Notes: a model not told the origin generated them from the sequence alone. 64,000 nt of DNA from Paraphaeosphaeria minitans (GCA_015832175.1 WJXW01000006.1:744001-808000); one strand, 5' to 3'. Numbered from the stretch's first letter, positions 24,000-37,049 are shown. Numbers and translations: made by a program.

Positions 24000-25365
24000 A
24001 GTTAGAATACCTCTAGATATTAAAAATAATTTTTCTAGCACTATCCTTAAATAGCTTAAGAAAGCTAAATAATAGTTTAAAAAGAAAAAGAATATAGCTA
24101 AACTTAATACAATTAACTAGATAAGATAATAATAAGAGGTAGAAGACACTTAAGCCCTATATAAGCCTATAAGAGATCTTACTAAGATATAAGATCTCTT
24201 TAAGGTATCTTTATTATAACTTTTATAAAAGTAGCTGCATAAATATACTTAAAGGGACTAATAGGAGTTTAATTATTAGAGAAATAACTATAAGCTCTAT
24301 TTCTAGTCCTTAAAGTACTACTTTGCAGATAAGGACTTTAAAGTTACTTACACCCTATAGTATATATTAGATGTCTACTATATAGTATAAAGAACTAAAG
24401 TTTAAGCCTAGTTATTAACAGACCCTAACTAGTTACTTACTTAGGCTAACTTAAAGGATAAGATGCTAGAAGCTTTAGAATATTTTAAAGAAAGGCGCTA
24501 GTTAGGGTATAATTAGCTTAAGAGATACTAATAGAGACTAAATTAGAGCCTATTAGAGCTATTAGATTATTTATAAAGTTACTAGAAGGAAGTAGGAATA
24601 ATAAACTTTAAATAATAAAAGCTAGAATACGTAGGATTACTCCTACCTTTTATCTAATAGTAGCTATAAGTAATCCCCTTAGGGCTCTAAGTTATAGTTA
24701 TAGATATTAAACTTTAGGCTTTAATTATTTATTAAATAGATAAGCTAAATTAAGAATCCTTAGCTCTTAACCTACACTTAAAAGCTGTAGAACATTAACG
24801 CCTAGAGTAACTAGATTCTAGAGGAGACAAAAAACCCTAAAAGGTAGTTAAGAGACTAAGAAAGTAGGGTAATAGCACTAAAAGTCCTAAGTTAGCACTA
24901 TTTAGTACTAGACTACTAGTAACTAATACTTCTTACTAGTATTACAGAAGGCTAGGCTACTTAACACCTAATTACTTTACTCTAGATAAGTTAGCTACAC
25001 CTAGAACCTAAGATACCTAGTTTATATATAATAGGGAATAAGGTATAGGAAAAAGTAGGGGATAAAAAAAGTAGTAGCCGCTTTTACTTACTATATATTA
25101 ATAGTTATAAGGCACTTTAATAAAGTTCTAGAGGTAATATAGTTAGGATCTCCTTTTAACTAGCTTTATACCTAGCTAAAGGGAATACTTATTTTCCTAG
25201 CTAGAGTTAAAAAGATACTATTAACGCCTTAGTAGATTCTACTTTAGCGTTAAACCTCCTTTTACTATAAAAGGTAAAAGAGTAGGGGGTTAATATTAAA
25301 CTATTAATTGGGTTACCTACCTAGGCAGTAAATAGGTCTAATATTAAAATTTATAGTATAATAGT
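24000..25365 (+). pseudogene. gypsy-1 copy B gag and protease
   Basis: Plus strand after the 5' LTR. The gag part (about 24020-24990) is Gln/Lys/Leu-rich. Near 24935-24975 is a decayed zinc knuckle, where the positions of C-x2-C-x4-H-x4-C are partly Tyr (TAT from TGT) and the family H is also replaced. About 25215-25240 reads A-L-V-D-S, matching the start of the aspartic protease active site. Copia-B interrupts the frame at 25365. Stops are nearly all TAG/TAA. Confidence 0.72.
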
Positions 25366-25560
25366 TGTTGTGGTAAAAAGGGCTCGAACTATTATAGGAT
25401 ATTTAGGAGCAGAGTTGTAAAGAATACAAAGAGCTAATTATAGGAAAGAATACCAAAAGGGCAGACTATATACAAAAGAAACGAGCCTCTTGGCAAGAAT
25501 CCCGTGATCTAAATCAGTGGATCTAGAAAGAATCACAGAAGTAAGTATTTTACTTCAACA
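25366..25560 (-). repeat. copia-B 3' LTR (195 bp)
   Basis: Begins TGTTGTGGTAAAAAGGG and ends TTTTACTTCAACA. Directly inside is CACCCCCTAGG, whose complement is a short polypurine tract for minus-strand coding. Confidence 0.94.
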
Positions 25561-26180
25561 CACCCCCTAGGTAATCGCTTAAAGCGGATCACCCATCCTA
25601 AGAAGTAATCTATAATTGTCTAAATCCTTCCTAAAGATCTTTAAAAAACCATCTAAAGGCTGTTTAAAGATTAAAAAACTATTAAGAATTATTCTTCTAA
25701 ATCTCCTTATCTTAAGAACAGCAATTCTATCACCCCCTACTTATTGTAATAGTAAAACAATCACTATTTATCTTTTAAATCACAAATCCTATTGTAAATC
25801 ATGTCCAGAATCTCTTTTTCTAGTAGGTTAGGAGCTTATAAGCGTGGCACAAAGGCCTAGAGCATAAACGCTTTTATTCTACTACTCTTTTTGCTTACTT
25901 CCTATTAACTATAAAGTAATTTCCCCGCTCTTACTAGCTAGTAAGTATAATAGGCAGGCGCGTTTTAATTAGGAAGAAGTAGTAGTAAGAGAAATAAGTA
26001 GTAAAGAAGGAGCGCATTTAGCGCTTAATAATTAAATAGGTAGTAGAGTATATAAGCCCTTTACTAGCGCTTAATCTTTTCTCTTTAATCTTTTACTTTT
26101 AACACTTTAACCTCCTATCTAATTTAAGCCTACTAGTTTAAGCCTTTAAATTCTACTACTTTATAGTAAGTTCTCTTCTT
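25561..26180. other. copia-B 3' untranslated region
   Basis: No protein domain recognised. The first 270 bp keep an unusual amount of CpA for this window and, by chance, leave a 71-codon open frame on the plus strand (25616-25831) with no recognisable similarity. From about 25850 the sequence is again RIP-like. Confidence 0.5.
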
Positions 26181-26184
26181 CTAA

Positions 26185-27165
26185 TTATTGCCTTACGCTC
26201 TTTCTATTATTTAGAGCTTTACTAACTCTTTTAGATATCTAATAACCTAGCTAAAGTACGCGCAGTAAAGGCTGCAAAAGCTACTAAATAAAGCTCCTAA
26301 TCCTCCTAATAAGATCCTCCTACTCTACTAGCTCCTCCTACCCTAGCTCTAGACCCCTAGTAATCGCTTAGTACTCTTAAACAAGTAAGCTACTTAGGCT
26401 ACTTAAAGAGAGCTCTAGTAAGAAAAAGTAATAGGCGCTACTATAATAATGCTTTAAGCTTAGGTAGGCGCTACTATACCTACTTTACCTACTTTTACAC
26501 TACTATATATAGGGTTATTCTATTACTTTAGCTAATTCTACTAATTATTTCTATAGCTAGCTGCATATTTAGACTCTAGCTATAGATTTTATCTGCTATT
26601 AACTATTAAAAAGTACTAATATAAGCTTTTATTCTAAAATTCTTTCTAGGTTTAGCTAATACTTCTTATAGGAGAGACTAATTACTAAGCTGCGTAAAAA
26701 AGTTAAAATAGCTTTATAAAGTCTTCCTCCTACTAGTAGTTAGGAGGAGTAAGCTTAGTATATAGCTACTATCCTACTCCCTCCCTCCTAGCTAATCCTT
26801 AGTAGAGGATAGAGTAATTACCCTCCTACTCTACCTATTAAGGAGTAGCGTAGTCGCAGCTAATACCTTAATTAAAATAGCTAAATAAGCAGCCTATTAG
26901 CTCTAAAGTAGAGTAGAGGCTAAGTAAGTGCTTCTCCTCCTACTAATTAAAAGAGGAGAAGCTAGAGTAAGCTATTACCTACTACTAATTAAAGAAGAGG
27001 TAGAGAAAGTAGATAGGGTAAAGAATTACCTACTACAGAGAGGAGGAGAGGAGAAGGATAGGGAGAATCTCTTACTACTAATTATAGGGGAGATTCTCGC
27101 ACCCCTACAATTAAGCAGAGGAGGAAGAGGGTCTATATACTTATAGATAAGCTCTTTAATCTCCT
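26185..27165 (+). pseudogene. copia-B convergent accessory reading frame, unknown function
   Basis: A plus-strand frame faces the end of the copia-B pol. One register reads as protein-like sequence from about 26185 to 27165 with all stops TAG/TAA. The middle is Leu/Tyr/Ser-rich, then a Lys-rich segment, then an Arg/Thr/Pro/Gln-rich basic tail with repeats of R-R/G-R-E type. A different register of the same strand happens to be stop-free for 72 codons (26928-27146); that register is Leu-rich and less convincing. TGA-poor RIP DNA makes long pseudo-open frames likely, so confidence is limited. No domain recognised. Confidence 0.35.
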
Positions 27166-27449
27166 CTTCCTCTAATTTCTATTCTTTCTCTAATCTTTTC
27201 TTTCTTTTCTTTTTCTTTTTTTATTTCCTAGCTCTAAATTAATAATTCTAGGTAGTTAATAGATTGTTTCTTTGCTTACTTACTCTTATTCTATAATTAT
27301 TATACTTACATTTTATAGATTTAATAGCCTTTTAAATCTATTAAACTGCTAATAAGTAAGAGCCTTTATAAGGCTATCTACTAGCATTTCGCTAGTTAGA
27401 AAATATTCTACTTAAAACAATCCTTTTATATGCTCTTACCGCAACTATA

Positions 27450-30400
27450 TATTCTAAATATCTATATAGCGTAGTTAAGTAGTAATTCTTTTGTTCTTTC
27501 TAATTACTAAATAAATAGTTTAAAGATTATTATAATAGACCTTCTATAAAGGTCCTAGATCTAGAGTAAGCTTAGTAAAGAATCTCTTAATTGCTATAGC
27601 TTCTTTACTTATATATTTAAGCGCTAGAAGCTCTGCTTCTATTGTTAAAGTGGTAATTGTGTTCTATTAAGCTACTTTCTATAGGATAGCTCCTCTAAAC
27701 AATAGGATAATATATCTATAGAAAGATCGCTGTGATATTAGATTATTAGCAAATAAGGCATCTCTACATATTAGCAGATTAGGTCTATTGTAGCCTCTAA
27801 AAACTATAGCCTGCTATCTAGTTTAATAGAGGTAAAGAATTATATAATTAATAGTAGTAAAGTGTTCTTTACTTAGATTTGTTAGAAAGTGTGATAGCTT
27901 TAACACTGTAAAGGCTATATCTAGGCGTAGTATAATTGCTGTGTAGAGAGCTAATCCTACCTCTTCTTAAAAGAGCTTTATTTATTAAGGAGTAGCTTCT
28001 TCTATGCTTGGAATAAGATCTTCTACTAATAGAGGTGTAGGAGGGAAGCTCCTAGAGTTTAAAAGGTTGAACTTTTTTGTAATCTTATTAATATAGGTAT
28101 TATAGACTAGAGAAATTAATCTTACTTCTCTGTCCCTAATTACTTAAACACCTAGGAACCACTCTACTAGTTCTTTTAATTTAATCTCGTATTTATTCGC
28201 AATCTTTTTTTAAAAATCTAGGGCTTCTTTCTCTTTACTCTTGTAATAGAGAAGAAGAATGTTATTAATATAAAATAGAATAATAATACTTTAATTACTA
28301 TTAAAGAAAAGGCATAGCTCTTCTAGCGAAGCTAAGAGTCTATAAGATTAAAGTAATCCCGTAAATTCTTTATACTAAAGAAGTGGTAAATCTCTTAAGC
28401 TATACAAAGCTTAATTTAATCTTACACACTTTCTTAGCTTTTTAAAACTATTAGGTAATTTATAAGTTACTAGATTAGCGGCTGTAATAAGAGCATTTCG
28501 AAACGCTCCTACTATATTAAATTATAAGATTTCTAGATTAAATTCTGCTGCCAGAGCTACAGCTAATTAAAAAGATCTTGCTACTAGGGTAGTAGTATAG
28601 GTAGAGTAGAGAGTATTCTTTTTCTAAAGATCTTCTTTTATAATAATTTGAGCTTTGCACTTTTTAAAGTATCTATTTTAATTAAACTTGTAGGTAAAGA
28701 CCCACTTTAAAGGGAGTAGTTACTCTAACACCTCTAATTATTCAATCTCTGTCTAGGTACCTTTATTTTACAAAGTTGAGATCTCTTTGTAAGCGGTAAG
28801 GAGGAATAGCTTCCTATATAGATAATTATAAAGGTGTTTCTATAGGGTTAGCTCTAGTGTAAGCTTATCTCTATAAGTCTAAGCTACATAAAACGCTCTA
28901 GGCGCCTTTCTAAGCATAGAAGTAAATACTATTATATTTAGTGTAATATATTCTTCTTACTTAGACTAGGCCTTTACTACTCCTAGTATAAACGTGTGCT
29001 CTAATATTATATTAAGATTACTTTAAAGATAATTAGTAATTAGTATATAAGCACCTAGCTTCCACCTACCCCTTAGCTAATTGTCCTAATTATTTTACTT
29101 CCTTAATCTTCGCAATAGCAGATAGCAATTTATTAGTTAGTTAATTTCTAGTACTTTACTATAATTTCGCCTACTTATTCTACTTACCTCTAGATAGATC
29201 TGCCTTCGCCTTTAGCGCACTAGTAGGTTATCTGCTTTATCTAGCGTAATTAAGTTATCTACGCTAGGTGAATTAGTAACCTAATTAGTTTCTACTAATA
29301 AATAGGGTATTAAATCCCTAGATTCTAGTAGGCCAGCTCTCCTAGTAGTATTCTAGTAGCTGCCAGATATCTCTTAATCGCTTAACAGATCACCCCTAAG
29401 ATTACCTAGCTCTAGTGTCTAATTAGGGGTTATAAGTCCTATACTTCCTTTCCTACTTAAGTAAATTCTTAGCTACTAGCTAGCTAAGCCTACAGCTTAC
29501 TTAGTAGTAGGTACCTTAGGTTCCTAATTACTTAGCTAACCTACTTCGCTTTTAATTACCTAAGAGTTACTTATAGGTCTAGTAGCAGTTCTTATATACT
29601 TATTTGTTTTAGGAAGAATATTAAGCGCGTCTTTATACGCTTCTCTTAGATTATTTAGCTCTCCTTTTTAGAGGCTTTCTACTATTTTTAACACTTCTAT
29701 CTTTAGAATAGATTATTCCTCTAATCCTTTATAGAATAAAAACTTATTAAACCTTACATTTTATGTAGTAATTACCTAATTAAGCTAGGGAATCTATATT
29801 TAGTAGATATTAGAAGCTTTGTAGCCTACTAGGTATCTAATATAGCCCCTAGGATTCACTTTAAATCCTCTTCTGTCTTGCCTAGCTACATGCTCCTAAT
29901 CCAAAGGGTAAGCTTAGTAGCTATAGGCGTAGATAGCACTCTAGTTTAGACAAAGATTAGCTATCCTATATTATATTTTTACTAGTTTAAAATAATAAAA
30001 ATATTGTCTAAACTAAGCATCCAACGTTTTATTAGGTAATTAATAGCCTAATACTAGGCTAGGAATTATTCCTTAGAGCTAGCATGCCGCTTATATAATC
30101 TTAGGCTAGAGATTTAATAGTAGATTTGCGCTTGTTTACATTTTAATTACTTTTATTATAAGCTCCTAGCCTACTCTTTCTATAGCGCTATTAGGCTTAT
30201 GCGTATAGGGTAGTAGTCTACTAATTATTATCCCTTCCTAATTAGCCCAAAATTCGTACTAGGATTTCCCTCTCTATAGAAGTGTTGCTGTATTATTATC
30301 TTAGTAGATTTTTATAATTCGAAGCTTATATTTTGTATTAATAAGAGCTAAGAAATCCTGCCACACTCTTATTATCTTAGAAAGCGTCTTTGTTCTAAGA

Positions 30401-31240
30401 TTAAAAACATAAGGTTTCTTACTAAAATCTTCTTTAATTAGCAAAACCTAGTTTTCTTTATTTTAAGCAGTGGGCATATTAAATAGATCCTAGGATAATA
30501 AGTAAAATAGCCTAGGTAATTGTTCTCTAGGTCTCCTAGAGATTACTTAGGTTATATATGCAGTAGCACAGTGCTCGTAATCCTTTCTTAATATTCTAGT
30601 AATTTTTATACCTTAAGCTGCAGTTACTAGAGCTTATAGGGCTCTACTTCCTACATACCCTACTTAAAGGTGCTAGAGGTCCTTAGAATCTAATCTCTTA
30701 ATATTAACCTAAGATAATCCTTTAGTAGTCACACTTATAACAATTAAACAAGAGCGGATTAGCTTATATTATAGGAAAGTAAAGTTATACTCGCATCTTA
30801 GGTCTACTAAAATAACGCTTTATTCTAGGCTTCTAATTCTAAGAGTGTAATCTAAACTAAAGTACTAAATCTTTACTTTCTTTAAAAAAGCTTCTAATAC
30901 AATATTTATATAAAAGCCTTCTACTACTCTTACTCCTTAGAGTAGCAGATCTTCTATAAATCTCTTAGTTTTCCTATACAAAGCGTTCTTAATTAGTCTA
31001 TTACTAATTCCTAAGATTAGAAGGCTTTGTGTACCTACCTCTACACTCTCATTTAATAATTAAAACGTCCTAGGAATAAGTCTTTTATAATTATTAACTA
31101 GGTGAACTGCTGTAGCACTGTCTAGTATTATATATTCTAACAGAGGATAAGCGTTAGAATGTAGAGTAGAGTAGATACCTAATGCTCTATTATCTATAGG
31201 CAGATTAAATAGGTTTAGTAGAGCAGCAGTAATACTACTA
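27450..31240 (-). pseudogene. copia-B pol: protease, integrase, RT, RNase H (RIP-dead)
   Basis: Minus strand. Protease at about 31160-31080 (an I-L-D-S-A-A block in place of D-S-G-A). The GAG-pre-integrase and integrase region covers about 30780-29900. RT covers about 29060-28100; its metal-binding motif reads Y-I-N-N (Asn pair at 28261-28266) instead of Y-V-D-D, both Asp lost. RNase H spans about 27900-27500, with a recognisable D-A-L-F-A-N-N block and E-A-E-L-L-A-L, typical of copia RNase H. In-frame TAG/TAA occur throughout. The domain order is diagnostic for Ty1/copia. Confidence 0.88.
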
Positions 31241-32030
31241 GAATACTTAATAGTCTTAGTAGAGGATTATTTCTTATTCTATTCTGCCTTCGTAATCGCA
31301 TTACGAAGGTTTAACCACTTAGGCTACTTAAGTTAATTAAGAATTTCTAATTTTTCTTTATTAGTGAGATTAAATAACAATATTCTATCCTAGGGTAATC
31401 TAGCTATCGCGGTTTAAAGTCTTCGGCACTCTATTAGTTTCCACCTATAAGTATAGGGCTTATAGGGACAGTTTGGTTGTTTCTTTATCTAATTAGACAA
31501 ACCAGAACTATTAGAGTTAGTAGATTGTCTTAATAATCTATTAAAAGTGGCGAATATCCTACTTATTTTATTAGAACTAGATTAGATTAAATACTCCTAG
31601 ACAAGCGCTAAAAATACCTTCTCTAGATTATCTAGCGTAATCTAATTCTGTCCTAGCGTCTTATCCTAGATTAGCTATTAGTTCATTAATTAGGCCTAAT
31701 CTAGTGCTATACGCGCAGCGATTACATCTAGAAAATTTTAGGTAGTAAGCAGTCCGCTAATTTTGCTAATTAAATAGGTCTTTGCTTTTTAATAGAGGAG
31801 CTGCCATTCTTTAAACTAGGTCTTAGGACTTTATCTTACCTACTTAGCCTTCTTAAGATAAGCGCGGTATAAAGCTTAAACATTATTCTGTGTAGCTCCT
31901 TTATTTAGTGCGAGATCTTCCTTTAAGAGTTAAATTAGGGACTAAAGCGTAGTTTAGCGTGTATTAACTAGAGTAATCATAACAGGAGTAAGCAGATTAG
32001 GTAATACTGTAGCGTTTACCCAAGTCTAGA
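31240..32030 (-). pseudogene. copia-B gag
   Basis: Minus strand between the 5' LTR side and protease. A basic segment near 31470-31440 (P-Y-K-P-Y, where Tyr may replace Cys) sits where copia gag carries its zinc knuckle. Upstream sequence to about 31980 is helical, Leu/Gln-rich and gag-like. The 5' end is disturbed by the solo LTR at 32036-32230, with about 460 bp of leader and gag start beyond it. Confidence 0.55.
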
Positions 32031-32035
32031 GATTC

Positions 32036-32230
32036 TGTTGAAGTAAAACACTCACTTCCGTGATTCTTTCTGGATCCACTAATTCAGATCACGGGATTCT
32101 TGCCAAGAGGCTCGTTTCTTTTGTATATAGTCTGCCCTTTTGGCATCCTTTCCTATAATCAGCTCTTTGTATTCTTTACAACTCTGCTCCTGAATATCCT
32201 GTGATAGTTCGAGCCCTTTTTACCACAACA
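32036..32230 (+). repeat. Solo LTR of the copia-B family, inverted, inside copia-B
   Basis: 195 bp, reverse complement of the flanking copia-B LTRs, bounded on both sides by the 5-bp repeat GATTC (32031-32035 and 32231-32235). So a second copia-B family element inserted here in the opposite orientation and was reduced to one LTR by LTR-LTR recombination. It is the least RIP-damaged of the three LTRs. Confidence 0.95.
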
Positions 32231-32689
32231 GATTCTATATCTTAGTATAGTCTACTTGCCAGTCTAAAACTACTACTCTATATTCCGCTACTTATAAAGG
32301 AAAGCTCTCTTTATCCATTTTATACTTAGCAAGCTCTGCTTTGTATAATTAAATACTTACTACAGAGGCTGTATCCGTAATTAGTGATAGTTTCTATAGG
32401 AGTGGAGGTTATTCTAGCTTTGCGTAATTAATTGCTAGAGCGTTAATCGCCTCTAGGTTAATTTAGTTCTAGATTCCTTTTAAGTTTACTTAGAATTAAA
32501 GCTAGACAAACTAGTAGGGCCAGCTAGCGCGATTAACAAGCTGTACTTCTACTATTTTAATAATTTTTATAATTAGAAATAGAGGGGTTATATCGTAGAG
32601 AGGTTCTAAATAGAGTGTTGTATAATAATTTGAGCGTTACTAAGTAAGTAGGGAGAATTGTCTTACGTTCTAAGCGCCAGGCTTATAAC

Positions 32690-32884
32690 TATTATAGTAA
32701 AAAGGGCTCAAACTATTATAGGATATTCAGGAGCAGAGTTGTAAAGAATACAAAGAGCTAATTATAGGAAAGGATGCTAAAGGGGCAGACTATATACAAA
32801 AGAAACAAGCCTCTTGGCAAGAATCCCGTGATCTAAATCAGTGGATCCAGAAAGAATCACAGAAGTGAGTGTTTTACTTCAACA
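32690..32884 (-). repeat. copia-B 5' LTR (195 bp)
   Basis: Partner of 25366-25560. Its left end reads TATTATAGTAA (from TGTTGTGGTAA) and its right end is TTTTACTTCAACA, followed by the ATAGT target duplication. Confidence 0.94.
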
Positions 32885-32889
32885 ATAGT

Positions 32890-35800
32890 GCTATTAATAG
32901 AACTTAAGGACTTATATAGGCAAAAGTAATAATAGGAGGTACCCTATATAGTTACTAACCTTACGGGTTGTAGTATTCTTCTAGGTTTACTTTAGTTTAA
33001 TTAAGTAAACCTAAAGATAAACATTATAACCTAATATATACTATTTTAGAGACGCGACACTAGGGAAGTACTAGTCTACTAAAAAATTACAGTAGAAGAC
33101 GCTAAGTAGTTTAATTATACTATATAAGATCCTTATATCTCTATGTACGCGTGCATAGTATCTAATATAGACGTACTAGCACTATTTAGCGTAAATAGGA
33201 ACAGAATAGCAGAAATACTATCCTATTACTTTAATCTTACAAATGTAGCCTTAAATAAGGACTATAAGGACCTTACTACTTATACTAACTACAATTTATA
33301 AATTAATTTAGTAGAAAGTAGCGTACCTCTATATTACTCTATATATAACCTCTTTATAGTCAAGTTAGAGACATTAAGGAAGTACGTTAAAGAGTATTTA
33401 GCTAAAGGGTAGATTTACTATTTAAAATCCCTAGCTAGTACCCCTATACTCTTTGTAAAGAAGAAAGATAGCACCTTACGCCTATATATAGATTATTAAA
33501 GTCTTAATAAGATTATAATTAAAAATCGCAGAGCTCTCCTACTAATTACTAAATCTCTAGACTAACTAAAATAAGCTAAGATATTTATAAAGCTTAACTT
33601 AAAAAAAGCGTACTATTAAGTTTATATTATAGAAAGAGATAAGTAGAAAACTACTTTCTACACAAAATATAGCTATTTTAAGTATACTATAATGCCCTTT
33701 AGCCTTACTAACACACTAGCCTAGTTCTAGAGTCTAATTACCTAGATACTAACTAGCCTAATTAATATTACCTATATTATATACCTAGATAATATATTAA
33801 TCTTCTCTAATACACTAAAAGAACATAAGGCCTATATAAGGGAGATTCTAGAGAGGCTGCGCTAAGCAAAGCTCTTTATTAACCTAAAGAAGTATAAATA
33901 GCACACTACTACTATAGAGTATCTTAGAATTATTATTTCTCTAGAAGGGCTTATAATTAACCTAGATTAGGTTAATGCGATACGATTATAGCCAAAACTA
34001 ACTTATATATGTAATATACGCGTCTTTATTAGCTTTATAAACTATTATTAATAGTTTATTACTAATTTCCCCTAAATAGCGCTACCTCTTACTAGTTTAA
34101 CTAAGAAGGCGCTAAATAGCGCTAGATAGGGGCTAGTAATATAAAGAGAGGAAAGCATAGCCCTAGATATTAGACTAGAAGGCACTAAAGCTTTCTAGAC
34201 GCTAAAAAACACATTCTTTAAAGTGTCTATACTAGTGCACTTTAAGTATAGATAATAGACACGTCTTAAGACTAACGCCTTAAGTAGAGTAATTAGTGCT
34301 ATTTATAGCCAACTTACGCTTAAAGGTAATAAGCTAGACTTATAGTAACTAATTAATTTCTTCTTAAGGAAATTAAGCACTATATAGTACTACTATAACA
34401 CTTATAATAAGAAACTCCTTACTATTATTAAGTTAGTTAAACACTAGCGTTAATACCTTTAAGGTTAACACTTTAAAGTTTTAACAGATTATTATAACCT
34501 TTAATAGTTTATAGAGACTAAAATATTTATATCACGTTACGTTTAGTTATACCTTACCCTAAGTGAGTATAACTTTATTATAACTTACAGGGTAGAATTA
34601 ATAAATCTAGTAGACAGCCTATTAAGGCGCCTAGACTATATACTTAGCACCTAGAATACTAAGTAGAAAAATAATAAAGCCTTTATTAAGCCTTTAGCTA
34701 ATCTATTATTAGAAAGGCAAGGCGGATACGCTCTAGTCTCTACTATCTCTACCTATTCTAGAAACTAGATAGGACAGGGCAATAAGCCCTATTAAGAGAC
34801 TAACCCCTCTAGAAGTTAGATAAGATAGGGTAATAGGCCCTATAGAGATACCTATTACTTTAAGAGGTTAGATAAGGGTAGTCTTAGTAACTACCTTTTT
34901 CTAGAGGACTAAAAGGCTATTAAATCTAAAGATTTAAACTTATTAGATAATAAAGTTAATAAGTTAGCGTAATCTAGTCTAAGTGGCCGCAGCTTAGGAC
35001 TAACTAGCCTAGTATAGCTTAAGTCTCCCTTAAAGCGCACAAAAGCTATTAAGAGCTACTATAATAGCCCTCTCTTAGGATATTTTAGTGTAACTTAGAC
35101 GCTTAAGCGCGTTTAATAGAAGCTTTACTAGACTAGTATAAATAAGGAGGTTACTAACTATATTTATAACTATAAGTAGTGCTAATAGGTAACTTATAAA
35201 AGATATAAGCCTTATAGTCTTTTGCAGTAGCTTTCTATCCTAGATTGTCTATAGTAGCACGTAATAATAGACTTTATTACTAATCTGCCCCTAAGTCGCT
35301 TCTTAGGACTAACATATAACGCTATCTTAGTAACTGTTAATTAATTTTCTAAGATAGCTTATTATATACTAGCCTAAATAGATTAGGATGGCACTAACCT
35401 AGCTTAGGCTTAGATTTATGAGGTTATTAGACTTTATAGTAATCTAGAGAGTATTCTCTTAGATAGAGGACTAGTAATAAAAGTGAAACACTAAGATACT
35501 TTCTATTATTACCTAAACTTAAGGAGGGTTTTAACCTTAGCTTTTTACCCTTAAATTAATAGGCAAATAGAATACTAGAACTAAATACTAAAATAATACT
35601 TACAAATCTTCTACTCCTTAAAGTAAGATAATTAGGTAATGTAGATCTCCCTAGTAGAATATATGTATAATAATAGTAAACATTTAGTAATAGGGTATAT
35701 ACTGTACTAAGTGTGCTTTAAATATAATCCCTCTAACCTAACCTAGCCTAATATGCTACTAGGTGGCAGGGAAAGCCTAAGGGGCTACTAAATAGCGTTA

Positions 35801-36430
35801 AGATTAATAGAAATACAGGTAAATGTAAGAAAGAAGCTATAAGTAGTATAGAAGTACTAAAAATCTATCTCTAATAAGAAGAGAACCCCTTTATAACTTA
35901 ATAAAGGTAATAAGGTATAGGTTTTAAGTAGGAATCTAAAGTCTATATAACTAAATAAGAAGATAGACTAGAAATTTCTAGGCCCTAGAGTAGTAGATAA
36001 GTGTATTAGCTCTCTACCTACAGCCTACTAAGTAAACCTACCTAAATTAGATAAGGTACATCTAGTGTTCTATCCTTCCCTACTAGAACTATACAAACTA
36101 CGTAGGAAACTACCTTACTAATAACTACTAATTAAAGACACATTGCGCTAATATAGTAATAATGTGTATAAAGTAGACTATATTGTTAATAAATAATAAA
36201 ATAAGTTAGGATAATAGGAATACTTTATTAAATAAAGCAGATATAATCTAGAAGAAAACTCTTAAGAACCTACTATATTAATTAGCGAAAATGCGCTTAA
36301 AAAGTTCTAGAAAAAGCTTAAGATATCCCTAAGAAAGTTAATAACTACACTTCTAGAGGTAAAGAAGAGAGGTTGTAGGCAACCTCCCTTAAAGGGGAAA
36401 ACTAGCGAACGCTAAAAACCTATATAAATT
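32890..36430 (+). pseudogene. gypsy-1 copy B pol: RT, RNase H, integrase, chromodomain (RIP-dead)
   Basis: Plus strand. RT at about 33370-34030: F-V-K-K-K-D-S, then L-Y-I-D-Y, then I-M-P-F-S-L-T-N, then Y-L-D-N-I-L with the Asp-Asn doublet at 33788-33793. RNase H at about 34160-34620. Integrase core at about 35240-35620 (I-D-F-I-T-N-L-P early, then the Y-N-N-S block near 35670). A GPY/F-like module at about 35980-36090 reads F-L-G-P-R. The chromodomain tail is at about 36170-36320. Stops are TAG/TAA at Gln positions. In copy A the same frame lies at 3324-1. Confidence 0.9.
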
Positions 36431-37049
36431 AGACCTACCTAGCACAAAATGTCCTAATTTAGTACAATATGCGAACATTAACTTATAATTAGATACTATA
36501 GACCCTTTTATCCTTTTAAAAACCCCACGTGTCTCCTATAAGGAGTTTAGTGGATAGTTAGCTAGTTAGGTAGGATATTTTAATAGGTATAGGAATACTA
36601 ATTAGTATATATAACACCCTTTAAAATTAGTAAAGAATAAGGATAATGTTACTAACATCGCAATTCTGGCATAATCTAGTATATATTAGTATAATTTAGC
36701 ACAATCTAGATTAAATTATATTATTATAAGGCAGAAAGCCTCTTATTACCTAAAACAGGGTTAATAACTGACTAAAATAGGAACCTATATTAAAATGTCG
36801 CCTATTTGTAGGCAATAGCCTAAAAAGCTAGGTAAATGTAGTATTTAAAATTAACTAACGCTAGATTATTACTATTATTACTGAATTCTGCTATTATGTT
36901 CCTATTTACGCTAATTCATGCTATACTATACTATATTATACCTATTGAGGCTGTATAGTGCTGTATTACATCTTTATTTAAATAATTAATCCTAATAACG
37001 CTTATTAGAGCTGCTTTAAGTCGCTAAGCCCTTAGTATAAAAAGAAGTT
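36431..37049. other. gypsy-1 copy B spacer downstream of pol
   Basis: No domain recognised on either strand. The spacer separates the end of pol from the 3' end of the minus-strand accessory frame. Confidence 0.5.

Larger units (their letters stand above)
25366..32884 (-). mobile_element. Ty1/copia element copia-B, full length with solo LTR inside
   Basis: Two 195-bp LTRs (25366-25560 and 32690-32884) and a perfect 5-bp target duplication ATAGT (25361-25365, 32885-32889) bound it. Coding is minus: gag near the right LTR, then protease, integrase, RT, RNase H. That order (integrase before RT) and the motifs identify Ty1/copia. Inside, a third copy of the LTR lies inverted at 32036-32230. It sits in the protease region of gypsy-1 copy B. 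The 195-bp LTRs carry far less RIP damage than the interior. Confidence 0.94.

Noticed and set aside
25616..25831. 71-codon open frame on the plus strand near the copia-B 3' LTR
   Set aside because: No recognisable motif, basic low-complexity start, and it lies in a less mutated non-coding stretch. Probably open by chance.
26928..27146. 72-codon Leu-rich open frame starting at GTG
   Set aside because: The neighbouring register gives a more protein-like sequence over about 1 kb. The Leu runs come from CTC/CTA repeats in pyrimidine-purine-rich DNA.
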